Source of the DNA: Pseudoduganella armeniaca | GTDB lineage: Bacteria > Pseudomonadota > Gammaproteobacteria > Burkholderiales > Burkholderiaceae_D | NCBI RefSeq assembly: GCF_003028855.1 | Contig: NZ_CP028324.1 | Span: 806,001 to 870,000, forward strand | Length of the DNA: 64,000 nucleotides | Reading direction: 5' to 3' | In this document: positions 1-7,644 of the stretch, one piece after another | How the letters are laid out: each line of letters begins with the position of its first letter | Numbering within the stretch: position 1 is the stretch's first letter | Notes under the pieces: generated by a model | Databases searched by the model: none | Told to the model about the DNA's origin: nothing | Seen by the model: the letters and a program-made list of their open reading frames with translations, nothing else | Made by a program: the position numbers and the translations under genes

Positions 1-2197
1 CTAGGTTGTAGACGTTCAGGCGCAGGTCGATATTCTTGTTGATCGCGTACTCGGCCATCGCGTCGGCGACCCAGTAGCCTTCGGCGTAGGCTGGCGTGCC
101 GACGGCGCCGTCGGTGCCGCGCAGCAGCTTGCCCTGGTAGCGCGCGCCGCCGCCGATCTTCAGGCCGAACGGCAGGGTGTACGACGTCCAGCTGGTGAAT
201 GCGTCCTTCGGCGTGTACGACAGCTGGTTGATGCCGGAAGCCGTAACGACCTTGCCGCTCTCGACTTCGGTCTTCATGTGCGTGTAGCCCGCGCTGACCA
301 GCCAGTTGCGTGCCACCTCGCCGGTCACGCTGATTTCGACGCCTTTGACGTTCTTCTTGCCGGTCTGGTAGTACTTGGTGCTGTCGGTCGGGTCCTGCTC
401 GATCTCGTTACGCACCGTGGTGTCGTAGATCGCACCGTTGACGGCCAGCTTGCCCTTCATGAATTCCCACTTGGTGCCGATTTCCTTGGTCGTGGTCTTC
501 TGCGGGTCGTAGTTCGGGTTTTGCGCGCTGTTGGCCGAGGCGGACAGGCTGAACGCGTTGCCGCCCGGCGGCTGCTGCGACGAGGCCACGGTGGCATAGA
601 CACTGCTGTCCGGCGTCGGCTTGAACAGCAGCGACAGCTTGCCGTTGACCAGCGTGTCCTTCGACGTCAGCGACGTCGGGTTCAAGGTCGTGGTGGTCTT
701 GCCGTTGGCCGTCGTCGTGACCAGCGTCGTGCCGAAGTAATCGGTGTTGTAGTGGTCCGCACGCACGCCGGCGTGGACCATCCAGCGCTCGTCCAGCTTC
801 ACGGTATCGAACACGTACAGCGCCTGCGTGTCGGTCGATCCGCTGGTGCCGGCACCGCTGCGCACGGGGTTCAGGTCGCGTGCGGCGATGGCCGGATTCG
901 GATAGTACAGCTGAACTGGATCGAGGTTGCCCAGGTTCGTATAGCCAACCGTCGTCTGCTTTTCGTTGATGAATTCCAGGCCGGCCACCATCGTGTGCTT
1001 CAGCGTGCCCGTGTCGAATTCGGCCGTCAGCACCGTCTGGTTGGTCAGGATCTTGTTGTCCTGGTCCTTGACGGTACGGTTGCCGCGGGCCAGTGTCCAG
1101 GTAGCCAGATCGGCAGGATTCGGCGACAGCAGATTGGTCGCCGACCCCATGAAGGCCGACAGCAGATAATCCTGCTTGGTCTTGCCGTAGCGCGCCGTGT
1201 TCTGCAGCTTCAAGGTCGGCGAGAAGTCGTGTTCGATGCGCACGGTGGCCATGTCGGCCGTCACGTCGTCATGATCGGTCAGCACACCGTAAAAGCCGCG
1301 CGGGTCGACCATTGGGGCGTTGCTCAAATAGGGACGGTCCGGGGTAGGGCTCTTATAGCCCGGCAGGCCAATGGTCGGCACGCCACCATCCGGAATGTTG
1401 TTCTGCTTGACGTGCAGGTAGGACAGGTGCAGCCGTGTCTTGCCGTTCAGGCCGAAGGCCAGGGTCGGCGCCACGCCCCAGCGCTTGTTCTCGACCACGT
1501 CGCGGGCCGGGTTGCCGTTGTCTTGGGCGACCAGGTTCAGGCGGAACGCCGTGCCGCTCTCTTCGTTCAGCACACGGTTCAGGTCGGCGGTAGCGCGCTT
1601 CTGGCGGCCGCTGCCGAACTTGACGCTGGCCGATTGGCTGTCGCGCAGTTGCGCCTGCTTCGAATTCATGTTGACGGAACCGGTCGGGTTGCCGCGGCCG
1701 CTGTCGGTGCCGGCCGGGCCTTTCAGCACGTCGATCTGCTCGACATTGAAGACGTCGCGCGAGATCGAGCCCACGTCGCGCACGCCGTCCACGTAGATGC
1801 TGGACGACGAGTCGAAGCCGCGCATGAAGATGGCGTCGCCCGTGTTGGTGTTGCCGTTCTCGCCCAGGAAGAAGGCGCCCACGCCCGGCGTGTTGCGCAG
1901 TGCTTCGGTCAAGGTCTGCGCGCCTTGCTGCTCGATCAGTTCCTTGGTAATGACGGTGATCGTCTGCGGCGTGTTGACCAGCACTTCGGTGTACTTCATC
2001 GAGCCGGCGCGGTCGGCCTTGAAGTCGTTGCCCTTGGTGCCGCCGACCACCACTTCCTGGATCGGTGGGGAGGTCGTATCATCGGCCGCCGGGGCGCCGT
2101 CACCCGCCTGCGCCGCGACGGGCAGCAGCAGGGTTGCCAGCACAGTGCTCATCTGGAGTCGGGACGGGGCCAGCTTGCGGCTCTTGATATGTGCCAT
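1..2197 (-). CDS. TonB-dependent siderophore receptor (3' end off window)
   Basis: Outer-membrane receptor for energised uptake of ferric siderophores. The minus-strand reading frame opens at an ATG at 2197 and is open to base 1, so about 732 codons are present and the C-terminal barrel end is missing. It begins with a basic, hydrophobic signal peptide (MAHIKSRKLAPSRL..., then LLLPVAAQA). The plug domain follows at about residues 50-200, with the typical phrases VNTPQTITVITKELI, IFMRGFDSSSSIYVDGVRD and VEQIDVLKGPAG. The plug sequence is closest to the catecholate/hydroxamate siderophore class (Fiu/FhuE-like), but the ligand cannot be told from sequence. A Fur-like box lies 72 bases upstream, which fits iron-repressed expression. 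It is divergent from the GST gene. Confidence 0.9.
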   Translation of the reverse strand, partial: MAHIKSRKLAPSRLQMSTVLATLLLPVAAQAGDGAPAADDTTSPPIQEVVVGGTKGNDFKADRAGSMKYTEVLVNTPQTITVITKELIEQQGAQTLTEALRNTPGVGAFFLGENGNTNTGDAIFMRGFDSSSSIYVDGVRDVGSISRDVFNVEQIDVLKGPAGTDSGRGNPTGSVNMNSKQAQLRDSQSASVKFGSGRQKRATADLNRVLNEESGTAFRLNLVAQDNGNPARDVVENKRWGVAPTLAFGLNGKTRLHLSYLHVKQNNIPDGGVPTIGLPGYKSPTPDRPYLSNAPMVDPRGFYGVLTDHDDVTADMATVRIEHDFSPTLKLQNTARYGKTKQDYLLSAFMGSATNLLSPNPADLATWTLARGNRTVKDQDNKILTNQTVLTAEFDTGTLKHTMVAGLEFINEKQTTVGYTNLGNLDPVQLYYPNPAIAARDLNPVRSGAGTSGSTDTQALYVFDTVKLDERWMVHAGVRADHYNTDYFGTTLVTTTANGKTTTTLNPTSLTSKDTLVNGKLSLLFKPTPDSSVYATVASSQQPPGGNAFSLSASANSAQNPNYDPQKTTTKEIGTKWEFMKGKLAVNGAIYDTTVRNEIEQDPTDSTKYYQTGKKNVKGVEISVTGEVARNWLVSAGYTHMKTEVESGKVVTASGINQLSYTPKDAFTSWTSYTLPFGLKIGGGARYQGKLLRGTDGAVGTPAYAEGYWVADAMAEYAINKNIDLRLNVYNL

Positions 2198-2268
2198 TCT
2201 CTTGCTCTCTTCCAAGGTAAATTTTTGTAAAGATGTCGATCATAGCAATCTGCAAGTCCAAAGTAAAT

Positions 2269-2287
2269 AAGAATTGTTATCATTTGC
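2269..2287 (-). promoter_or_regulatory. Candidate Fur box upstream of the siderophore receptor
   Basis: Read on the minus strand, GCAAATGATAACAATTCTT matches the classical 19-base Fur consensus (GATAATGATAATCATTATC) at 13 of 19 positions, including the core AATGATAA. It sits 72 bases before the receptor start codon, a normal place for a Fur operator over a promoter. A fur gene is present in the same window at 35770-36198. Function is inferred from position and similarity. Confidence 0.55.
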
Positions 2288-2368
2288 ATTCGCCGTTAAC
2301 ATCGAGCGACACTGAACATAGGGGTGGGAATGTTAAGCTTGGGTTTTCCGACCCGAGAAGGAATGCGC

Positions 2369-3052
2369 ATGATCGTCGTCCACCACCTGAACAACTCCCG
2401 CTCGCAGCGCGTGCTGTGGCTGCTGGAAGAGCTGGGCCTGCCGTATGAAGTCGTGCGCTACCAGCGCGACGCGAAAACGATGCTGGCGCCGCCAGCGTTG
2501 CGGGCCGTGCACCCGCTGGGCAAGTCGCCAGTGATCGTGGACGGCGACTGCACTGTCGCGGAATCGGGGGCGATCATCGAATACCTGATCGACAAGTACG
2601 ACGGCCAGGACGGCCGCACGCCATTGGTGCCGCCGCGCGGCACACCGGAAAAGCGCCGCTGGACGTACTTCCTGCATTACGCGGAAGGCTCGATGATGGC
2701 GCCGCTGCTGATGAAGCTGATCTTCGACCGGGTCGAGAACGGCCCGGCGCCGTTCTTCGTCAAGCCGATCGCGCGCGGCATCGCGCAGAAGGTCAAGGGC
2801 AGCTACATCGAACCGCAGATCAACCAGCACCTGGCTTATCTTGAGGCCGAGCTGGGCAAGCACGCGTGGTTTGCGGGCGACAGTTTCAGCGCCGCCGACA
2901 TCCAGATGAGCTTCCCGCTGGAGGCGGCGGCCGCGCGCGGCGGGCTCGATGCGCGCTTCCCGAAACTGAAGGCGTTCCTCGAGCGCATCCATGCGCGACC
3001 TGCGTACCAGCGCGCGCTGGAGCAGGGCGGCCCCTACGAGTTGCTTCGTTGA
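2369..3052 (+). CDS. Glutathione S-transferase family protein
   Basis: Cytosolic glutathione transferase of about 227 residues. The thioredoxin-fold N-terminal domain reads MIVVHHLNNSRSQRVLWLLE, with the SRSQRVLW segment where the catalytic or glutathione-contacting serine lies in bacterial GSTs. LGKSPVIVDGD and the conserved ESGAIIEYL (gamma-glutamyl binding) follow at about residues 50-75. The all-alpha C-terminal domain contains the N-capping motif region FAGDSFSAADIQMSFPL. The ATG at 2369 is chosen because GAGAAGGA ends about 6 bases before it; an in-frame ATG at 2363 would sit directly on that site. The substrate is unknown. It is a single gene, divergent from the siderophore receptor and followed by xni. 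Confidence 0.85.
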   Translation: MIVVHHLNNSRSQRVLWLLEELGLPYEVVRYQRDAKTMLAPPALRAVHPLGKSPVIVDGDCTVAESGAIIEYLIDKYDGQDGRTPLVPPRGTPEKRRWTYFLHYAEGSMMAPLLMKLIFDRVENGPAPFFVKPIARGIAQKVKGSYIEPQINQHLAYLEAELGKHAWFAGDSFSAADIQMSFPLEAAAARGGLDARFPKLKAFLERIHARPAYQRALEQGGPYELLR

Positions 3053-3111
3053 AATAAGAGGTGCGTGGCCGCTGCGGTAGAATGGCGGCCATCAACCACC
3101 ACCGTTTTGTC

Positions 3112-3885
3112 ATGGGTAGACTGCTTGCCATCGACGGCCTGAACATCGTGCGGCGCGTGTACGAGGCCAGCCCCGAACCCGATTCCGACCTGAAGGCGGA
3201 GATCGCGCTGCGTCACGCGCTGAACTCCTTTCGCACGCTGATCAACGGCCATGAGCCCACGCACGTGCTGCCCGCGTTCGATTTCGGCGGCAGCACGTGG
3301 CGCCATGCCCTGTATGGCGGCTACCGCGAAGGGCGGGCGCCGATGCCGGCGCCGCTGCGCGCCGCGCTGCCCGGCTTTTACGGTACGCTGGAGAAGCTCG
3401 GGCTGCGGCCGGTCTCGCTGCCCGAGGTGGAGGCGGACGACGTCATCGGCACCGTCGTCATGCGCTGGTTGAACGAGAACCGGGGCGAGGCGGTGGTTGC
3501 CAGCACCGATAAGGATCTGCACTGCCTGATCGCCCATGGCGCGCGGGTGTGGGACCACTTCAAGAGCGAATGGCACGACCACGCCTGGGTCGAGAACAAG
3601 TGGGGCGTGCCGCCGGCGCAGCTGCCGGACCTGCTGGCGCTGATGGGCGACGCGACCGACAGCGTGCCGGGCGTGTCGAAGGTAGGCCTGAAGACGGCCG
3701 CGAAGCTGTTGCGTACCTACGGCACGCTGGACGGCATCATGGCCGGCGCCGGCATCCTGAAGGACACGGTCGGCGAGGCGTTACGCAAGGAGCGGGAGAT
3801 GTTGTATCTTTCCCGTCAGCTGGTGCAACTGAAAACGGACGTGCGGGTGGGCGTCAGCTGGAATATGCTGGTCTGGAATGCATGA
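3112..3885 (+). CDS. xni: Xni/ExoIX-type 5'-3' exonuclease (flap endonuclease)
   Basis: Stand-alone relative of the DNA polymerase I 5' nuclease domain, 257 residues, close to E. coli Xni in length. Acidic metal-site segments are visible: LLAIDGLN near the N-terminus, AFDFGGSTWR, VEADDVIG and STDKDL, followed by the helix-3-turn-helix DNA clamp (MGDATDSVPGVSKVG, about residues 178-192). The family normally starts at the strand leading to the first catalytic Asp (M..LLAIDG), which favours the ATG at 3112. An in-frame ATG at 3082 is possible, and neither has a strong ribosome site. It starts 60 bases after the GST gene on the same strand and is followed by a receiver protein. Confidence 0.88.
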   Translation: MGRLLAIDGLNIVRRVYEASPEPDSDLKAEIALRHALNSFRTLINGHEPTHVLPAFDFGGSTWRHALYGGYREGRAPMPAPLRAALPGFYGTLEKLGLRPVSLPEVEADDVIGTVVMRWLNENRGEAVVASTDKDLHCLIAHGARVWDHFKSEWHDHAWVENKWGVPPAQLPDLLALMGDATDSVPGVSKVGLKTAAKLLRTYGTLDGIMAGAGILKDTVGEALRKEREMLYLSRQLVQLKTDVRVGVSWNMLVWNA

Positions 3886-3922
3886 ATAAAACAAGCCTGA
3901 CCGAACAACAGGAACTGAACAA

Positions 3923-4366
3923 ATGCTCAAGGCAGTGATTATCGACAGCAGCGCGGTGGCGCGCGGCCTGCTCCAAACCGTGCTGCAGGACGGCAGCTAC
4001 GACGTGGTGGGCCAGGCCCACACCTGCGCCACGGCGGCCGTCCTGCTGCTCAAGCACAATCCGCAGATCATCTGCATCGCGCGTGACGTGCTGGAGGCGG
4101 ACGTCAAGGGCGCCGAAGAGATGCGCCGAACGTATCCGAAATCGCTGATGTTCATGGTGTCCAGCGAATTCGACGCGGCCACCGTGCAGAAGGCCCACGC
4201 GATGGGCATCAACGGCTTCATCGTCAAGCCGTTCAATGCCGATACGGTCCTGAAGACCATCCGGAGCACCGTGATCCAGATGGTGAACCGGCAGAGGAAA
4301 GCGCTGGCGGAAGCGCAAGCGGCGCAGAACCCGCCCGCGCAACCGTCAGCCGGCGACGAAGCCTGA
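3923..4366 (+). CDS. Atypical single-domain response-regulator receiver protein
   Basis: CheY-like receiver domain (about residues 3-122) followed by a short Gln/Ala/Pro-rich tail, 147 residues in all, with no output domain. The beta-alpha fold is recognisable: KAVIIDSSAVARGLLQ at the start, then the C-terminal lysine in FIVKPFNADT. The active site is unusual. The usual Asp-Asp pair is D8-S9-S10, and the position that normally holds the phospho-Asp at the end of strand 3 reads IICIARD, placing Ala53 where Asp is expected, with Asp55 two residues later. It may be phosphorylated weakly, elsewhere or not at all. It begins 37 bases after xni. Its 3' end overlaps the convergent mnmA by 21 bases. 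Confidence 0.8.
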   Translation: MLKAVIIDSSAVARGLLQTVLQDGSYDVVGQAHTCATAAVLLLKHNPQIICIARDVLEADVKGAEEMRRTYPKSLMFMVSSEFDAATVQKAHAMGINGFIVKPFNADTVLKTIRSTVIQMVNRQRKALAEAQAAQNPPAQPSAGDEA

Positions 4367-5461
4367 GCTGTCGATGATGCCGCCGCCCAGGCACACGTCG
4401 CCGTCGTACAGCACGGCGGACTGGCCTGGGGTGACGGCCCACTGCGCATCCACGAAACCGAGCGCGAAGTTGTTCTCGCCCTGCGGCGCCACGTCGCACG
4501 GCACGTCCGCCTGGCGGTAGCGCGTCTTGGCGGCGATGCGGCCCGCCTCCGGCGGCACGCCGGCGATCCAGCTGGCCTGGTCGGCCACCAGCGTGGACGA
4601 CAGCAGCCACGGATGGTCGTGCCCTTGCACCACCCACAGCGTATTGTTGGCGACGTCCTTGCGCGCCACGTACCAGGCGTCGCTGCTGCCGTCGGCGTTC
4701 TGGTAGGTCTTGACGCCACCGATGCCGATGCCCTTGCGCTGGCCCAGCGTGTAGAACGACAGTCCCACGTGCTCGCCCACCACCTTGCCGTCCGGCGTCT
4801 TCATCGGGCCCGGTTTATAGGACAGGTAACGGTTCAGGAACTCGCGGAACGGGCGCTCGCCGATGAAGCAGATGCCGGTGGAGTCCTTCTTGGCCGCATT
4901 CGGCAGTTTCAGCTGCTCGGCGATGCGGCGCACTTCCGTCTTCGGGATTTCGCCCAGCGGGAACAGCGTCTTCGACAACTGCGCCTGGTTCAGGCGGTGC
5001 AGGAAATAGCTCTGGTCCTTGGTGTGGTCGAGGGCCTTCAACAGCTCGAAGCGGCCATTGGCCTCGTTCTGGCGTACGCGCGCATAGTGGCCCGTGGCGA
5101 TCAGGTCCGCGCCCAGGTGCATCGCGTGGTCCAGGAAGGCCTTGAACTTGATTTCGGCGTTGCACAGCACGTCCGGATTGGGCGTGCGGCCGGCCTGGTA
5201 CTCGCGCAGGAACTCGGCGAACACGCGGTCCTTGTATTCGGCGGCGAAGTTGACGGCCTCGATGTCCACGCCGATGACGTCCGCCACGCTGGCCGCGTCG
5301 ATCCAGTCCTGCCGGGTGGAGCAGTATTCGGAATCGTCGTCGTCTTCCCAGTTTTTCATGAACAGGCCGATCACTTCATAGCCCTGTTCCTTCAACAGCC
5401 ATGCCGAGACCGAGGAGTCCACGCCACCGGACATGCCGATCACGACTTTTTTCTTGCTCAT
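4346..5461 (-). CDS. mnmA: tRNA-specific 2-thiouridylase MnmA
   Basis: Catalyses ATP-dependent 2-thiolation of the wobble uridine (s2U34) in tRNA-Lys, -Glu and -Gln, using sulfur relayed from the cysteine desulfurase system. The 371-residue product begins MSKKKVVIGMSGGVDSSVS, containing the PP-loop SGGVDSS (residues 11-17). The two catalytic cysteines are C100 (PNPDVLCNAE) and C198 (STGICFIGERPF), matching C102 and C199 of the E. coli enzyme. The start at 5461 follows from the position of the PP-loop; the frame stays open further upstream but overlaps nudJ. It lies 17 bases after nudJ, the same nudJ-mnmA order as in enterobacteria. Confidence 0.97.
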   Translation of the reverse strand: MSKKKVVIGMSGGVDSSVSAWLLKEQGYEVIGLFMKNWEDDDDSEYCSTRQDWIDAASVADVIGVDIEAVNFAAEYKDRVFAEFLREYQAGRTPNPDVLCNAEIKFKAFLDHAMHLGADLIATGHYARVRQNEANGRFELLKALDHTKDQSYFLHRLNQAQLSKTLFPLGEIPKTEVRRIAEQLKLPNAAKKDSTGICFIGERPFREFLNRYLSYKPGPMKTPDGKVVGEHVGLSFYTLGQRKGIGIGGVKTYQNADGSSDAWYVARKDVANNTLWVVQGHDHPWLLSSTLVADQASWIAGVPPEAGRIAAKTRYRQADVPCDVAPQGENNFALGFVDAQWAVTPGQSAVLYDGDVCLGGGIIDSSGFVAG

Positions 5462-5478
5462 TTCAGATCCAGTAAATA

Positions 5479-5958
5479 CTAAAGTTCTTCGTACACCGAA
5501 GAATGGGTGTGCAGCAGTTCCAGCGGCGCGCGCTTGCCGGCCAGGTACTCGTCGACGCAGGTCAGCAGCAGCGGGCTGCGGTGGCGCTCGCGGCACGCGG
5601 CGATTTCGTCGCGTGTAAGCCACAGTGTGCGCAGGATGCCTTCGTCCAGAGGGCGGTCCAGTTCCTGGCCCACGACACCGCAAAACGCGAAGCGCAGGTA
5701 GGTCACCAGCTCGCCGGTGCGGGCCGACCGGTAGCGCGACATGTACATGCCCACCAGCGCGGTCGGCGTGAACTCGTGCGCCGTTTCCTCCAGCGTCTCG
5801 CGAATCACCGCTTCCTCCAGCGATTCGTGCGGGTCCAGGTGCCCGGCAGGCTGGTTCAGGCGGATGCCGTCGCTGGTTTCTTCTTCGATCAGCAGGAACT
5901 TGCCGTCGCGCTCGATGACGGCGGCAACGGTCACATTGGGTTTCCAGGTACGCGGCAT
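5479..5958 (-). CDS. nudJ: NUDIX hydrolase NudJ
   Basis: Nucleoside tri-/diphosphatase, 159 residues. In E. coli NudJ hydrolyses nucleoside tri- and diphosphates and HMP-pyrophosphate. The sequence WKPNVTVAAVIERDGKFLLI is followed by the Nudix box from GHLDPHESLEE through RETLEET (about residues 38-61). The final conserved Gly of the canonical EExG motif is Ala here, while the metal-binding Glu residues are kept. RSPLL towards the C-terminus is also typical of NudJ. It is the first gene of a two-gene unit with mnmA. Confidence 0.92.
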   Translation of the reverse strand: MPRTWKPNVTVAAVIERDGKFLLIEEETSDGIRLNQPAGHLDPHESLEEAVIRETLEETAHEFTPTALVGMYMSRYRSARTGELVTYLRFAFCGVVGQELDRPLDEGILRTLWLTRDEIAACRERHRSPLLLTCVDEYLAGKRAPLELLHTHSSVYEEL

Positions 5959-6074
5959 GTAGTCATCCTTGAAAGAGCCGGTATTTTAGCGTGTTCCGCG
6001 TTTCAACATGTGACGGGTCGGTGACGGTGTGGATGCCTAGTGGAAACCCCCTAGAAGTTGTCATCCCAAAAAGA

Positions 6075-6102
6075 TTAACAGCAAACTATTCCGTGTTAGA
6101 TT
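6075..6102 (+). promoter_or_regulatory. Candidate sigma-70 promoter for the pnt operon
   Basis: TTAACA (6075-6080, 5 of 6 to the -35 consensus) and TAGATT (6097-6102, 4 of 6 to the -10) are separated by 16 bases. A start near 6109 would give a leader of about 100 bases before pntAA. This leader holds a small CCATGG...CCATGG inverted repeat at about 6147-6165 but no riboswitch that I can recognise. Confidence 0.45.
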
Positions 6103-6211
6103 GCTGAGAGGGAGCGCCGCATCACCGCAACGAGCGGCATTACCCATGGCACAGCCATGGCGCTTGCAGCGTCTGCGGGTTCCACCAGTTTTTTTACAAT
6201 CTGGAGGCACC

Positions 6212-7324
6212 ATGAGAATAGGCATTCCGGCCGAGACAAGGCCGGGGGAGACCCGGGTGGCAGCAACGCCCGAGACAGTCAAGAAGCTCGCAGCAAAACA
6301 CCAGATCCTCGTGCAAAGCGGGGCGGGGTCACAAGCCTCGATTACCGATGAAGCGTTTCAAGCGGCCGGCGCGACCATCGTCGGCGCCGCCGAAGCGCTG
6401 GGTGCGGACATCGTATTGAAAGTCAGGGCGCCAAGCGACGCCGAACGCGCGCAGATGCGCCAGGGCGCCGTCCTGATCGGCATGCTCAATCCGTTCGACG
6501 CCGACAATATCGCGCGCATGGCCGCCAGCGGCCTGTCCGCCTTTGCGCTGGAGGCGGTGCCGCGCATCACGCGTGCGCAGTCGATGGACGTGCTGTCGTC
6601 GCAGGCCAATATCGCCGGCTACAAGGCCGTGATGGTGGCCGCCAACACGTATCAGCGCTTCATGCCGATGCTGATGACGGCCGCCGGCACGGTGAAGGCC
6701 GCGCGCGTGCTGATCATGGGCGTCGGCGTGGCCGGCCTGCAGGGCATCGCAACGGCCAAGCGCCTCGGCGCCGTCATCGAGGCGTCCGACGTGCGCCCGC
6801 CCGTCAAGGAGCAGGTGGAGTCGCTGGGCGCCAAGTTCATCGACGTGCCGTTCCTGACCGACGAGGAAAAGGAAATCGCCCAGGGCGTGGGCGGCTATGC
6901 GCGGCCGATGCCGGCCGACTGGATGCGCCGCCAGGCCGAGCTGGTACACGAGCGCGCCAAGCTGGCCGACATCGTCATCACCACCGCGCTGATCCCGGGG
7001 CGCCCCGCGCCGGTGCTGATCGGCGAGGAGACCGTGAAGGCGATGAAACCCGGCTCCGTCATCGTCGACCTGGCGGTGGAGCAGGGTGGCAACTGCCCGC
7101 TGTCGGAGCTGAATAAAACGGTGCTCAAGCACGGCGTGTACATCGTCGGCGAACCGAACCTGGCGTGCCAGGTGGCGGCCGACGCCTCCGCGCTGTATGC
7201 CCGCAACGTGCTCGATTTCCTCAAGCTGATCATCGACAAGGAAGACCAGCTGGCGATCGATCGCGAGGACGAGATCATCAAGGCCACCCTCGTCAGCCAC
7301 GGCGGCGACGTGCTGCGCAAATAA
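6212..7324 (+). CDS. pntAA: NAD(P) transhydrogenase subunit alpha part 1 (NAD-binding)
   Basis: Peripheral NAD(H)-binding subunit (domain I) of the proton-translocating transhydrogenase, which drives NADPH formation from NADH with the proton gradient. The 370-residue product starts MRIGIPAETRPGETRVAATP, the alanine-dehydrogenase-like N-terminal fold. It carries the RQD-loop region around QSMDVLSSQANIAGY and the Rossmann motif GVGVAGLQGIATAKRLGA at about residues 168-185. The ATG at 6212 has GGAG 5 bases upstream; frames further upstream have no ribosome site. The alpha subunit is split over two genes, as in Rhodospirillum, rather than fused as in E. coli. Confidence 0.95.
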   Translation: MRIGIPAETRPGETRVAATPETVKKLAAKHQILVQSGAGSQASITDEAFQAAGATIVGAAEALGADIVLKVRAPSDAERAQMRQGAVLIGMLNPFDADNIARMAASGLSAFALEAVPRITRAQSMDVLSSQANIAGYKAVMVAANTYQRFMPMLMTAAGTVKAARVLIMGVGVAGLQGIATAKRLGAVIEASDVRPPVKEQVESLGAKFIDVPFLTDEEKEIAQGVGGYARPMPADWMRRQAELVHERAKLADIVITTALIPGRPAPVLIGEETVKAMKPGSVIVDLAVEQGGNCPLSELNKTVLKHGVYIVGEPNLACQVAADASALYARNVLDFLKLIIDKEDQLAIDREDEIIKATLVSHGGDVLRK

Positions 7325-7338
7325 GGAGACCGCATAAA

Positions 7339-7644
7339 ATGGAAGTCAGCCACACCATCATCAACCTGATCATCTTCGTCCTGGCGATCTACGTGGGCTA
7401 CCACGTGGTCTGGAACGTCACGCCCGCGCTGCACACGCCGCTGATGGCCGTCACCAATGCCGTCTCGGCCATCATCATCGTGGGCGCCATGCTGGCGGCC
7501 GGGCTGACCGAAGGCATCATCGGCCAGGTCGCGGGCACCGTCGCCGTCGCGCTGGCCGCCGTCAACGTGTTCGGCGGATTCCTCGTTACGCAGCGCATGC
7601 TGGAGATGTTCCGCAAGAAGGACAAGAAAGAGGGAGGCAAATAA
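7339..7644 (+). CDS. pntAB: NAD(P) transhydrogenase subunit alpha part 2 (membrane)
   Basis: Small membrane subunit of 101 residues forming part of the proton channel (domain II). It shows three hydrophobic segments: about 8-25 (IINLIIFVLAIYVGYHVV), 37-58 and 62-84, and ends in a charged tail (MFRKKDKKEGGK). The ATG at 7339 follows the pntAA stop by 14 bases, with AAGGAG at 7323-7328. It is translationally coupled to pntB through the TAATG overlap. Confidence 0.94.
   Translation: MEVSHTIINLIIFVLAIYVGYHVVWNVTPALHTPLMAVTNAVSAIIIVGAMLAAGLTEGIIGQVAGTVAVALAAVNVFGGFLVTQRMLEMFRKKDKKEGGK

Noticed and set aside
278..2230. A 650-residue plus-strand open frame across the siderophore receptor
   Set aside because: It is antisense to a receptor with clear signal peptide and plug motifs; its product is low-complexity Arg/Val/Gly, as expected of the opposite frame of high-GC coding DNA.
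6103..6200. A possible TPP riboswitch before pntAA, because of CTGAGAGG at 6104-6111
   Set aside because: Only this one element matches. The second conserved arm (ACCTGAT...TAATACCAGCG type) is absent, and transhydrogenase genes are not thiamine genes.
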